Assembly: GCA_964396385.1 (NCBI GenBank)
Contig: CAYNFH010000001.1
Location: 52,170 to 116,169 of the forward strand
DNA: 64,000 nucleotides
DNA from: CAYNFH01 sp964396385
GTDB lineage: Bacteria; Armatimonadota; Chthonomonadetes; Chthonomonadales; CAJBBX01
Direction: 5' to 3'
Shown here: positions 1-6,791 of the stretch, in pieces
Layout of the letters: the number at the start of each line of letters is the position of its first letter
Numbering within the stretch: the first letter of the stretch is position 1
Position numbers and translations under genes: made by a program
Notes under the pieces: generated by a model
Databases searched by the model: none
Told to the model about the DNA's origin: nothing
What the model saw: the letters and a program-made list of their open reading frames with translations, nothing else

Positions 1-18
1 GCGTTGCTGCGCCCTACG

Positions 19-170
19 CCCTCCCTGAGAGGGAGGGGAGCCATTGGTGTGAGGTTGATACATGGAACGGCCTGCCAATAATCGGACTTACTTCAGGTAC
101 GAGCGGCCCGGATGCTTGCGAACGAACCTGATGACCTCAAGCATCCAGACACCTCCCTCCCAGGGAGGGT
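19..170. repeat. Two G/C-rich hairpin repeats
   Basis: Two similar inverted repeats lie in the 240-bp stretch before the first gene. At 19-37 an 8-bp stem (CCCTCCCT/AGGGAGGG) has a 3-nt loop. At 151-170 a 7-bp stem (CCTCCCT/AGGGAGG) has a 3-nt loop. They look like dispersed intergenic hairpins. No run of T follows either one, so they are not clear terminators. I see no convincing gene in 1-241. Confidence 0.5.
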
Positions 171-241
171 GCGGAACCGGGCGGCGAGTAGGGCAGTGCG
201 CAGGTGGGCCGGCGCGACGGGCTTGCCCTGCTAATCTCCTG

Positions 242-505
242 CTACGGCCGGCACGTGCATCCGCGGCTCAGAGAACCACCGACGTCGTTGGCAGCCCACC
301 GGTCCAGTTCTGCCGCGTCGTTGGAGCAGACCTTGCGGTATCCGTTCCCGACGCGGCGGGCGGGGCTCGCTATGTGGCGGCACGTGGCGCGGTGCAGCAC
401 AAGGTAGATCGGAGATGGATTCTCGTAGCAGTTCACCACGTAGCCGTTCGGGTTGGCGGCCAGCCAGGCGAAGTAGGCCTGGTCACTGTCTGGGAAGTCC
501 GGCAT
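242..505 (-). CDS. Small conserved hypothetical protein, restriction-operon type
   Basis: This 87-aa protein contains a patch of the form YFAWLAANPNGYV...SPIYLVLHRATC, and a second Cys pair ends the protein (CTCRP). From memory, proteins with this patch accompany type I restriction or HNH systems; that is family recollection, not a search. An upstream in-frame ATG at 541 exists. The start at 505 is chosen because GAAGGAG sits about 7 nt before it. The gene lies downstream of a HicB-like gene and an hsdM remnant on the same strand, so it may be the leftover of a restriction operon. Its function is unknown. Confidence 0.6.
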   Translation of the reverse strand: MPDFPDSDQAYFAWLAANPNGYVVNCYENPSPIYLVLHRATCRHIASPARRVGNGYRKVCSNDAAELDRWAANDVGGSLSRGCTCRP

Positions 506-557
506 GCGATTCTCCTTCTCCGAGGTGGCTGGTTCGCTCATGCCAGGCGGACCCCTC

Positions 558-749
558 CTATTCCGTTACCGGCCGGACCGTCGGCAATATGGTCGCTACA
601 GGCGGAGTGAAGTGGAGCCTCAGCGCCTCGCCCAGGTTCGCCAGAGCCTCGGATTCACTCTCGCCCTGGCTTGCAACCTCTATCTCCCTGCACTGGGCTA
701 TGTACCAGTTACCCTCCTGCCATACGTTCGCGGTGAAATGCTGCTTCAT
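558..749 (-). CDS. HicB-like antitoxin-family protein
   Basis: The 63-aa protein has the HicB fold signature. A beta strand with NVWQEGNWYIAQCREIEVASQG is followed by the ESESEALANLGEALRLHF helix. HicB proteins usually neutralise the mRNA interferase HicA, but no HicA gene is adjacent, so this may be an orphan. Solo HicB-like proteins are common. The start at 749 is preferred over the ATG at 767 because GAAGGAG lies just upstream. It sits between the hsdM remnant and another small gene on the same strand. Confidence 0.75.
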   Translation of the reverse strand: MKQHFTANVWQEGNWYIAQCREIEVASQGESESEALANLGEALRLHFTPPVATILPTVRPVTE

Positions 750-776
750 GCTCGCTCCTTCTCGCACCTTCGATTG

Positions 777-1018
777 TTACTCCCGTTGGTCCCCTGTCAG
801 CCCGAACTTCTCCAGCACCTGGGTGAGGCGGGCGTCGGCTTGCTCGCGCTCGGTGCGGGCGGCGGCCAGGTCCGCCAGGATCTCGGCCATGGGGCGGTGC
901 GTTACGCGCTCTCCGAGAACTTGGGGACGTCGGTGGCGCCGCGGATGACGCAGGCGGCGTCCCAGAGCCATTGCTCCAAGGACGAGACGGAGAGGCGCTC
1001 GCCTTCGGCGGGCTCCAT
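777..1018 (-). pseudogene. hsdM: Gutted hsdM (type I DNA methyltransferase) remnant
   Basis: Read on the minus strand, the first ~38 codons match the start of HsdM: LSVSSLEQWLWDAACVIRG, then ATDVPKF. In intact proteins this is followed by about 450 residues of methyltransferase core with the NPPF motif. Here the frame stops at 902. In another frame, from about 890 to 777, comes a short acidic helix (MAEILADLAAARTEREQAD and on) that resembles the HsdM C-terminus. The simplest reading is one internal deletion with a frameshift at the junction near 905. No catalytic motif remains. Assignment of the C-terminal part is less certain than the N-terminal part. Confidence 0.6.
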
Positions 1019-1101
1019 GGTGAGGGTGTGCTGGGCGGTCAAGCGGGCCTCCGGAAGTTCGAGGTGGACCCTACGCGCCGATTCCGGCGCCATGAGCCAC
1101 G

Positions 1102-1602
1102 CTAGGATTCGGGGCTCATCCGGCTACATCCTCCGGTATCTGAACCCACGCGCACAATCTGCAGGATGCTCTCCACGACCTCGTTCAGCGGAGCAGTGGT
1201 GTCGATCACGTGATGGGCGGTGCGGCGGAGGAGCGGCTCGAACGTTTCGATGTGTCTCCGGACCTCCTGGAGCTCTTCGGCGGACTTACCGTAGCGGTTG
1301 GTGGTTCGACGGGCGAGCCGCTCGAAGATCACGCCGGTCGGAGCCGTCAGTAGGATGATGTGGTCGAACTGAGGGTAGAACCTCCCCTGGTTGGTGGCGC
1401 AGCCGGAAAGGAACAGGACGTCGCCCTCGGCGGTCGAGAGGAGCTCCTGGATGAGATCCTCGCGCCAGACCCAGTCGCCGTCCGGTCCGCGCTCCGACCA
1501 GCCGTAATCCGCATCTACCGCCTTGTATCCGCGGTCGGCAAGAGCCTGAATGACGGAGGACTTGCCGGTGCCGGACATCCCGGTGAGAAGGACGCGTTTC
1601 AT
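1102..1602 (-). CDS. P-loop kinase-like ATPase (AAA_18/shikimate-kinase-like)
   Basis: The 166-aa protein opens with a Walker A motif, LLTGMSGTGKSS, at residues 5-16. An Asp-rich VDADYGW patch follows, and later a lid-type segment RLARRTTNRYGKS, as in small nucleoside or shikimate-type kinases. The substrate cannot be told from sequence. It probably phosphorylates a small molecule in the cytosol. An AAGG sequence lies a few bases before the ATG at 1602. The C-terminal tail after IVRVGSDTG is low in conservation signals. Confidence 0.7.
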   Translation of the reverse strand: MKRVLLTGMSGTGKSSVIQALADRGYKAVDADYGWSERGPDGDWVWREDLIQELLSTAEGDVLFLSGCATNQGRFYPQFDHIILLTAPTGVIFERLARRTTNRYGKSAEELQEVRRHIETFEPLLRRTAHHVIDTTAPLNEVVESILQIVRVGSDTGGCSRMSPES

Positions 1603-1642
1603 GTATCCTTAGGAACCACGGCATACAAACCGCTATGTAAAG

Positions 1643-1669
1643 CAGATCCCTCGCGGAGCTCGGGATGAC
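1643..1669 (-). repeat. Dispersed 27-bp intergenic repeat, copy 1
   Basis: On the minus strand this 27-bp stretch begins GTCATCCCGAG and ends GAGGGATCTG. It aligns without gaps to the copy at 53278-53304, which begins GTCATTCCGAC and ends GAGGAATCTG. Such elements are commonly scattered between genes in environmental bacteria. The remaining intergenic sequence (1603-1762) holds no supported gene. Confidence 0.45.
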
Positions 1670-1762
1670 AGATTGGTGCGGTTCGAGTATCTATCCAACA
1701 GCGTGGTGGTTCCGCTATTGGCCACTGGGATTCGAACGCCGACCTGATTGATTGGATCGGTG

Positions 1763-2458
1763 CTACTTCACGGCAACCGGCGTGGGGTTTTGGGGCAGGC
1801 AGTTTCTTGCGAGCCACTGGGGGTAGACGGTTGCTTTCCACCGGCCGGACTTCACCCACGGATCGCCGTCCAGCCAGGCCTGGATCTTCTTGTCGTCCGT
1901 GCCGCGGAAGAGCGCTATCTCGCGGACCGCATCGCCGGAGGTGGCCACCGCGTGGAAAGCCAGGCCGGCGCTCGCGCCATCGCGTATCGCGTCACGGTGT
2001 GGCGTGCCGGCCGGCTGCTTCGGCAGCGCCCCATTCTCCAGGCGCTCAAGCACCACCAGCCGGTTCTCTTCTATGGAATCCGCGTCGGCCCCGGTGACCC
2101 GAAGTACCTCGCCGAAATCCGGTTTCAGCGGCACCACGTGCGCGGTGAAGATGCCGTGCTGGAAGAAGGGGTCCGGTTTGAAGCTCTCGTCCACGTCCCG
2201 GCGGGACTTGACGGTGAGCAGCACGATACCCCGGCGCGTCCCACCCGGATCCCGCATCGGACCGGCCACGGTGAGCCGCTTCAGATCGTAGAGGCGCCTG
2301 GAATTGCCCAGGTGGGCCTTCATCATCTCTTCGCTCTCCGCCTGGGAGAGCATGGCCTGCACCTTGGTGTGCTCGATGAACACCCACCAGGACCGTTCTT
2401 GCGCCTTACCGCCGCCCGGCGCGCCAAGCGCACAGGCAAGCATGATCGTCATCCACAT
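1763..2458 (-). CDS. Secreted protein with two YCII-like domains
   Basis: A 231-aa protein with a short signal-like N-terminus (MWMTIMLACALGAPGGGKAQ). Two ferredoxin-like YCII-type halves follow. The first (about 20-110) contains FIEHTKVQAMLSQAESEEMM and a GPMRDPGGTRRGIVLLTV patch. The second (about 115-215) has the same strand-helix layout ending in DPWVKSGRWKATVYPQW. YCII domains are small alpha-beta barrels of uncertain, possibly enzymatic, function. A GGGAG sequence lies about 8 nt before the ATG at 2458. The gene diverges from the MFS gene at 2641. Confidence 0.65.
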   Translation of the reverse strand: MWMTIMLACALGAPGGGKAQERSWWVFIEHTKVQAMLSQAESEEMMKAHLGNSRRLYDLKRLTVAGPMRDPGGTRRGIVLLTVKSRRDVDESFKPDPFFQHGIFTAHVVPLKPDFGEVLRVTGADADSIEENRLVVLERLENGALPKQPAGTPHRDAIRDGASAGLAFHAVATSGDAVREIALFRGTDDKKIQAWLDGDPWVKSGRWKATVYPQWLARNCLPQNPTPVAVK

Positions 2459-2640
2459 CCCCGGATCTCCCTCTCCCCGTAATGACCGCTCGCCCGGATC
2501 GATTCGCGATCAGGGCGGGAAAGACCTTCCGGGAAGCCGAGCGACCCGGTGTGTTTAGCGCGTGCCTTGTCATAGCCGATAGAGAAAGCGCCTGAACCTG
2601 CTCTCCTCACCGCTCCGGCGAGAGGAGCGGCGCGCGAGAC

Positions 2641-3945
2641 ATGACGTCCGTAACCGTCCAGCCCCAGAGCATATCCCGGCAGGCGCCTCCGGAAGTGCGG
2701 CGGAACCGCTGGCTCCTCTTTTGGAGCCAGGCGGTCTTCATGTTTGCCGCGGGCCTGCTGGACGTAAAGACGCTCCTGCCGGCTTTCGTCAGCAGGTACA
2801 GCGCATCCCTGCTGCTCGTCGCCCTCCTGCCGGCCCTCGGCTCCGGCTGCAAGCTGCTGCCGCAGCTCTTCGCGGCTCACGTCATGCGCCCACACGCGCA
2901 CAAGAAGCCGTGGCTGCTGGCTGCGGACCTGGCGCGCATTCTGCCCATCGCGGGTCTCGCGTGGATGCTGTTTGTCCGGCCGCGCGCTGCCGGGCCGGCC
3001 GTACTACCCGTGTGTTACTTCGCCCTTATTCTGTTTACCGTGGCCAACGGCGTTGGAGCCATCGCATGGTGGGACATCCTGGGCAAGACCGTCCCACGCT
3101 CCGATCGGCCGGGGCTGTTCGGTGGTATGATGCTGGGAGGATCGGCTATGGGGCTTGCGGCCGGCGCGCTGGTGGAGGCCCTGCTCAAGAGCTCGCGCGG
3201 GCCTTTTTCGCACGATTTTGCCCTGCTGTTCGCCCTGGCGGTGGGCGCTCTGGCGGTTACGTTTGTCGTGGATGCCGGGCTGGTCGAGCCTGCCGGCAGC
3301 GCAGCGCCCATTCCGGATACGCGTCACGACTCCCTGGTTCGGCTCGTACGCCTGCTCAGGGATGGAGGGCCGTTCGCCCGGCTGATGCAGGCGCAGTTTC
3401 TGCTAGGAGTACCGGGTCTCGCCGCGGGGCTCTACACGCCGTACGCGCTTGGCGAGCTGAGGCTGCCCCTGGACGCTATGGGGCTGCTGGTGGCGGCCAC
3501 CGCAGCGGGCTCTGGTGTGGGAGGCATCTTCCTGCCGGGACTGTCGCGACGGCGGGGTAGCCGGTCCGTCCTGGCGGTAGCGGCGTCAGCGGTGGTACTG
3601 GCGCCACTCGTCGTCGCGGCCGCGGGAGCTCTCCGGGGCTTCCTGGGCCTGCGCGCGGCGTGCTGCGCCATCAGCTTCGGCTGCCAGGGGCTGGCGACGA
3701 GCGGTCTGTTCGTCGGCATGAACGACCTCGTGCTCGCGCTGGCGCCGGCGGATGACCGACCGTTGTACGTTAGCCTGTCCAATTCTGTTTCAGGCCTGCT
3801 CGTGCCTCTTCCGCTGCTTGGAGGCGTGCTGGCCCAGCGGTTTGGCTCGGCCGCCGTGCTCTGGCTGTGTCCGCTGCCCGCAGTCGTGGGGCTGCTCAGG
3901 CTCCGCGCCCTGCGTGCGCCAGGCGTGGGGGCAGGGCCAGGATGA
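2641..3945 (+). CDS. MFS-type membrane transporter
   Basis: A 434-aa integral membrane protein with about twelve hydrophobic segments and basic loops between them (for example around MRPHAHKKP and SRRRGSRS). This matches the length and layout of a major facilitator permease. No substrate-specific motif is recognisable. The start at 2641 has only a weak purine-rich leader. It diverges from the YCII-like gene and is followed by a secreted-protein gene on the same strand after 108 bp. Confidence 0.7.
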   Translation: MTSVTVQPQSISRQAPPEVRRNRWLLFWSQAVFMFAAGLLDVKTLLPAFVSRYSASLLLVALLPALGSGCKLLPQLFAAHVMRPHAHKKPWLLAADLARILPIAGLAWMLFVRPRAAGPAVLPVCYFALILFTVANGVGAIAWWDILGKTVPRSDRPGLFGGMMLGGSAMGLAAGALVEALLKSSRGPFSHDFALLFALAVGALAVTFVVDAGLVEPAGSAAPIPDTRHDSLVRLVRLLRDGGPFARLMQAQFLLGVPGLAAGLYTPYALGELRLPLDAMGLLVAATAAGSGVGGIFLPGLSRRRGSRSVLAVAASAVVLAPLVVAAAGALRGFLGLRAACCAISFGCQGLATSGLFVGMNDLVLALAPADDRPLYVSLSNSVSGLLVPLPLLGGVLAQRFGSAAVLWLCPLPAVVGLLRLRALRAPGVGAGPG

Positions 3946-4053
3946 AACAGGTTCTGTACCGGTATTTATGGGTGGAGTGAGGGCCTCTTCTTCTACTGTA
4001 AATGCGGTATGGGAAGCCAAATCGGCTCCCCGGACGCTGTAAAGGAGAGAACC

Positions 4054-5190
4054 ATGCGCCCAAAACTCTTGTTGATTCCCATGCTGGCCGTACTTGCCGG
4101 CCAGGCGGCCCAGGCTCAGCAGTACACCGTTACCGACATCACCCCGGCCGGCGTGGATGCTATCGCTACATCCACCAGCCTGTACGACGCGTTCAAGCCG
4201 GCGGGCGCGCTCTACTCTGGAGCGGACTTCTCCGATCCGAAGGCAGCCGTTTGGAACGGCTTTACGCAGGACGCGGTGAACCTGCATCCCGCCGCCATCT
4301 TCGACCTGCCCATCACCGGCGGAGAGGGACGATCCATTGTGACCGGCACGGATGCCCTAACCCAGGTGGGATACGGCTCCGGCCCCAATACATCGCAGCG
4401 CGACCTCGCGGTGGCATGGAGCGGAACCGCGGACTCCGCCTCCGTGCTCCCGGTCCCGTTCAACCACTACGAATCGAGGGCGCTGGGCATCGGCAGCGGC
4501 CAGATCGTGGGATACGCGTACACGCAGCAGAGCTCGGGAGGCCGCGGCACCATCCACTTCTTCGCCGGCCCGCCCCACGCCCTGCTGTGGGATGAGACCA
4601 CGCACGCGGTGGTAGACCTGGAGAACGGCGCGCAGGGCACGGTCGCCGTCGCGGCGACGTTTGGCAAGCAGGTGGGTTATGGAGGCGTCTACCCACCCAC
4701 CACGCCCGGCCTGATTCTGGACCAGCCCAAGGCCATGATGTGGCAGGGCAGCCCCAATAACTTCGTGTGGCTGCATCCGCCGAGCGGCTACCAGGCGTCC
4801 GAGGCGCTGGAGACGGACGGGATCCAGGAAGCGGGCTGGGGACAGCTCAACGGCGGCGGAGGCAAGACTACGACCATTCCCCCTACCCACGCGATGTACT
4901 GGACCAATAGCGCGGCGAGCTTTGTGGACCTGCACCCCGCCGGGTACGTGAGCTCCTACGCGCTGGGCGTTGCCATGGGACAGCAGGTGGGCTACGGCAC
5001 GGATGCGGCCGGGCTGAGCCACCCGCTGGTGTGGAGTGGAAGCGCGGCGAGCGTGGAGGACCTGGGCCAGTTCCTGCCGGCGGGATACAGTTCTGCCGTC
5101 GCGACCGGCATCGATACGTCCGGTAACATCTCCGGGTACGCGATCTACGGTACGCAGCGGCGGGCGATTATCTGGTCGCCCGTGCGGTAG
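4054..5190 (+). CDS. Secreted HAF-repeat-like beta protein
   Basis: The 378-aa protein has a classic signal peptide (MRPKLLLIPMLAVLAGQAAQA). It then carries about seven repeats of roughly 45 residues, each with a core like QVGYG...A.LW.G....VDLHP. Visible cores include QVGYGSGPN, QIVGYAYT, QVGYGGVYP, QEAGWGQL, QQVGYGTD and GNISGYAIYG. This resembles HAF-repeat extracellular proteins, which are probably beta-propellers of unknown role. The start at 4054 is chosen over an in-frame ATG at 4009 because AAAGGAGAGA precedes it and the signal peptide begins there. Two terminator-like hairpins follow. Confidence 0.75.
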   Translation: MRPKLLLIPMLAVLAGQAAQAQQYTVTDITPAGVDAIATSTSLYDAFKPAGALYSGADFSDPKAAVWNGFTQDAVNLHPAAIFDLPITGGEGRSIVTGTDALTQVGYGSGPNTSQRDLAVAWSGTADSASVLPVPFNHYESRALGIGSGQIVGYAYTQQSSGGRGTIHFFAGPPHALLWDETTHAVVDLENGAQGTVAVAATFGKQVGYGGVYPPTTPGLILDQPKAMMWQGSPNNFVWLHPPSGYQASEALETDGIQEAGWGQLNGGGGKTTTIPPTHAMYWTNSAASFVDLHPAGYVSSYALGVAMGQQVGYGTDAAGLSHPLVWSGSAASVEDLGQFLPAGYSSAVATGIDTSGNISGYAIYGTQRRAIIWSPVR

Positions 5191-5306
5191 CCCCACGCCG
5201 AGCGCGGCGGTCTGGAATAGGCTGTAGGGGGCCGGGTGGCCTTTCGCATACCGGGCCGAGTGCCCAGAGGCCCGGCGGCCACCCCGTCCCGTCCCGGCTT
5301 TGGAGT

Positions 5307-5328
5307 GCGGCGGCTTGACGCCGCTTTC
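5307..5328 (+). terminator. Hairpin with T-rich tail
   Basis: A perfect 6-bp stem GCGGCG/CGCCGC with loop GCTTGA is followed by TTTCTCT. It may be both a terminator for the secreted-protein gene and a member of a dispersed repeat family (GGAGTGCGGCGGCTTGACGC type) that I recall from planctomycete-like genomes. Confidence 0.45.
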
Positions 5329-5367
5329 TCTGTGCCGTAATTCAAGCACTAATCGATAAACGCGGTA

Positions 5368-5394
5368 GGGGCCGGGCGCCGTCCCGGCCCCTTT
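5368..5394 (+). terminator. Strong hairpin terminator between convergent units
   Basis: A perfect 9-bp stem GGGGCCGGG/CCCGGCCCC with a 6-nt loop is followed by TTT. It sits between the plus-strand secreted-protein gene and the minus-strand remnant that ends at 5410. The tail on the minus strand is not T-rich, so it likely works for plus-strand transcripts. Confidence 0.5.
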
Positions 5395-5409
5395 ACAGTG
5401 GGTCCGCGA

Positions 5410-5682
5410 CTATTCCTTCACCCGTTTGTATCCTGCCAGGAAGAGCAAGGTCTTGGGCTTCGATTCAAAGCGGGTGGGGCGCGCCTTACCGGAGAGGTCG
5501 TAGCAGATCTTCATCCGGTCTCCGGAAAGCTGGACGATGGCGGGATAGGTCTTGCCCTTGTTGGGTCCCTCCGTCCCGTGCACGTCCATCCCCAGCGGCT
5601 TCCGGTTGGGAAGAACCGTCCACGTCCCGCGGTCCGGGCTTTCGGCGCCCAGGAGCCCGTACTCCCCTTCCGTGAACTCCAG
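5410..5682 (-). pseudogene. 3' remnant of a TIGR03067-domain protein
   Basis: An open minus-strand frame of about 90 codons has no start codon of its own and directly follows the stop of the DUF2891 gene. It reads EFTEGEYGLLGAES..., then GPNKGKTYPAIVQLSGDRMK, ICYDL and KTLLFLAGYKRVKE before a stop at 5410. This is the typical ending of TIGR03067 domains, known mainly from planctomycetes, where full domains are about 110 residues or more and usually secreted. The 5' part is missing, consistent with a deletion ending at about 5682. Confidence 0.65.
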
Positions 5683-6723
5683 TTACGACAACAGCAGCAT
5701 GGCGTAGGCGGCAAGCCAGTGCTCCACCATGTAGTCGCTGCCGGACACCTGCGGGAGGGAGGCCGCCGCGTGCCGCTCGGCGGCGCGGAGGAGGGGCGCG
5801 GAGCGGCCGTCTTGCGGCGGAAGGTTCTCGGCGATGCGCGTGAACGCCGCCGCGCGGCTCAGGTTGAGGCCGTGCAGATGGGCGATCTGGCCATCGGTGG
5901 GATCGGAGACTTCGGCCGGTGTAAAGAGGGATGCGGGCTCCTCCCGGGCCAATCCGGGCAGAAAGCTGGACAGCCACTCCGCGAACGCACCTGATTCCAG
6001 GAGTCGGGACATCAGGTCCGCTTCGCACAGGCAGGGAGACAGGAAGTCGGTTCCGGAGGGCTCGTAGCGCGCCGGACAGTCGATGTCGGCCCCGAACCAC
6101 TTGCCGGCATGGAAGCGGATGGCATCCAGTAGGCGCAGGTCGCCCTGACCGGCCAGGAGCCGCGCGTAGTCCCAGGAGCGGGAGAGCGCGAAGGCGGTGT
6201 TGGAGTGCACGCCGATGCGGACCGGATGGCTTAGCCTCGGCAGCCAACCGACCAGCGCCTTCACGATATGGTGGGCCAGCGGGCGGACCGCCTCCGCCCA
6301 CCGGCGGCCTTCGGGATCGTCCCAGGTCTCGAGCTCATGCTGGAGCGTCAGGAGCCAGCCCCAGCCGTAGGGTCGCTCGATCCACAGGTGCTGCGGCTGC
6401 TGGAAGAACCGCAGCTCGACGGCCAGGTTCTCCGAGGTGAGCTGCCGCCGCAGAGTCTCCTGGGCGGCGGCGGCGATGGGCTCCCGGGGCAGGAGCTTCA
6501 GCAGGCGGACCAGGACCCAGTGCATCTCCACGGCGGAGTGCCAGTCGAAGCAGCCGTAGAAGGCCGGATGCTGCTCCCGGTGCGTAGGATAGGGGCCGGG
6601 TCCCGTGGCCACAAACAGCGGCATTACCGGATACTCCCGCGTGATGCCGGCTATCGCCGCTCCCGCGATCTCTGCCGCCCGCTCACGGAGCAGTGCCACC
6701 CGCTGCTCCGTTTCGATTGACAT
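5683..6723 (-). CDS. DUF2891 family protein
   Basis: A 346-aa soluble protein close to the family length. Conserved DUF2891 landmarks are visible: HPAFYGCFDWHSAVEMHWVL near the N-terminus, ERPYGWGWLLTLQHEL in the middle, RIGVHSNTAFALSRSWDYAR, and SGTDFLSPCLCEADLMSR. The fold is thought to be an alpha/alpha toroid and the activity is unknown. The start at 6723 is an ATG. A GTG at 6747 in the same frame has poorer spacing. It lies 3' of the 927-aa regulator on the same strand with a 68-bp gap, so co-transcription is possible. Confidence 0.8.
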   Translation of the reverse strand: MSIETEQRVALLRERAAEIAGAAIAGITREYPVMPLFVATGPGPYPTHREQHPAFYGCFDWHSAVEMHWVLVRLLKLLPREPIAAAAQETLRRQLTSENLAVELRFFQQPQHLWIERPYGWGWLLTLQHELETWDDPEGRRWAEAVRPLAHHIVKALVGWLPRLSHPVRIGVHSNTAFALSRSWDYARLLAGQGDLRLLDAIRFHAGKWFGADIDCPARYEPSGTDFLSPCLCEADLMSRLLESGAFAEWLSSFLPGLAREEPASLFTPAEVSDPTDGQIAHLHGLNLSRAAAFTRIAENLPPQDGRSAPLLRAAERHAAASLPQVSGSDYMVEHWLAAYAMLLLS

Positions 6724-6791
6724 TTTGCCCGCCCACACCGGATCCACCCTGCGGCGAGTTTAGCCAGGCACGGTTGCCCGGCGTGTGCCGC

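Noticed and set aside
62..1358. Long plus-strand open frames across 62-1358
   Set aside because: They are antisense to the minus-strand genes with good ribosome-binding sites, are rich in Arg/Pro/Gly and show no domain.
1713..1745. tRNA-like T-arm (TTCGAATCCCAG on the minus strand)
   Set aside because: The flanking bases do not pair into a T stem, and no acceptor, D or anticodon arms can be formed.
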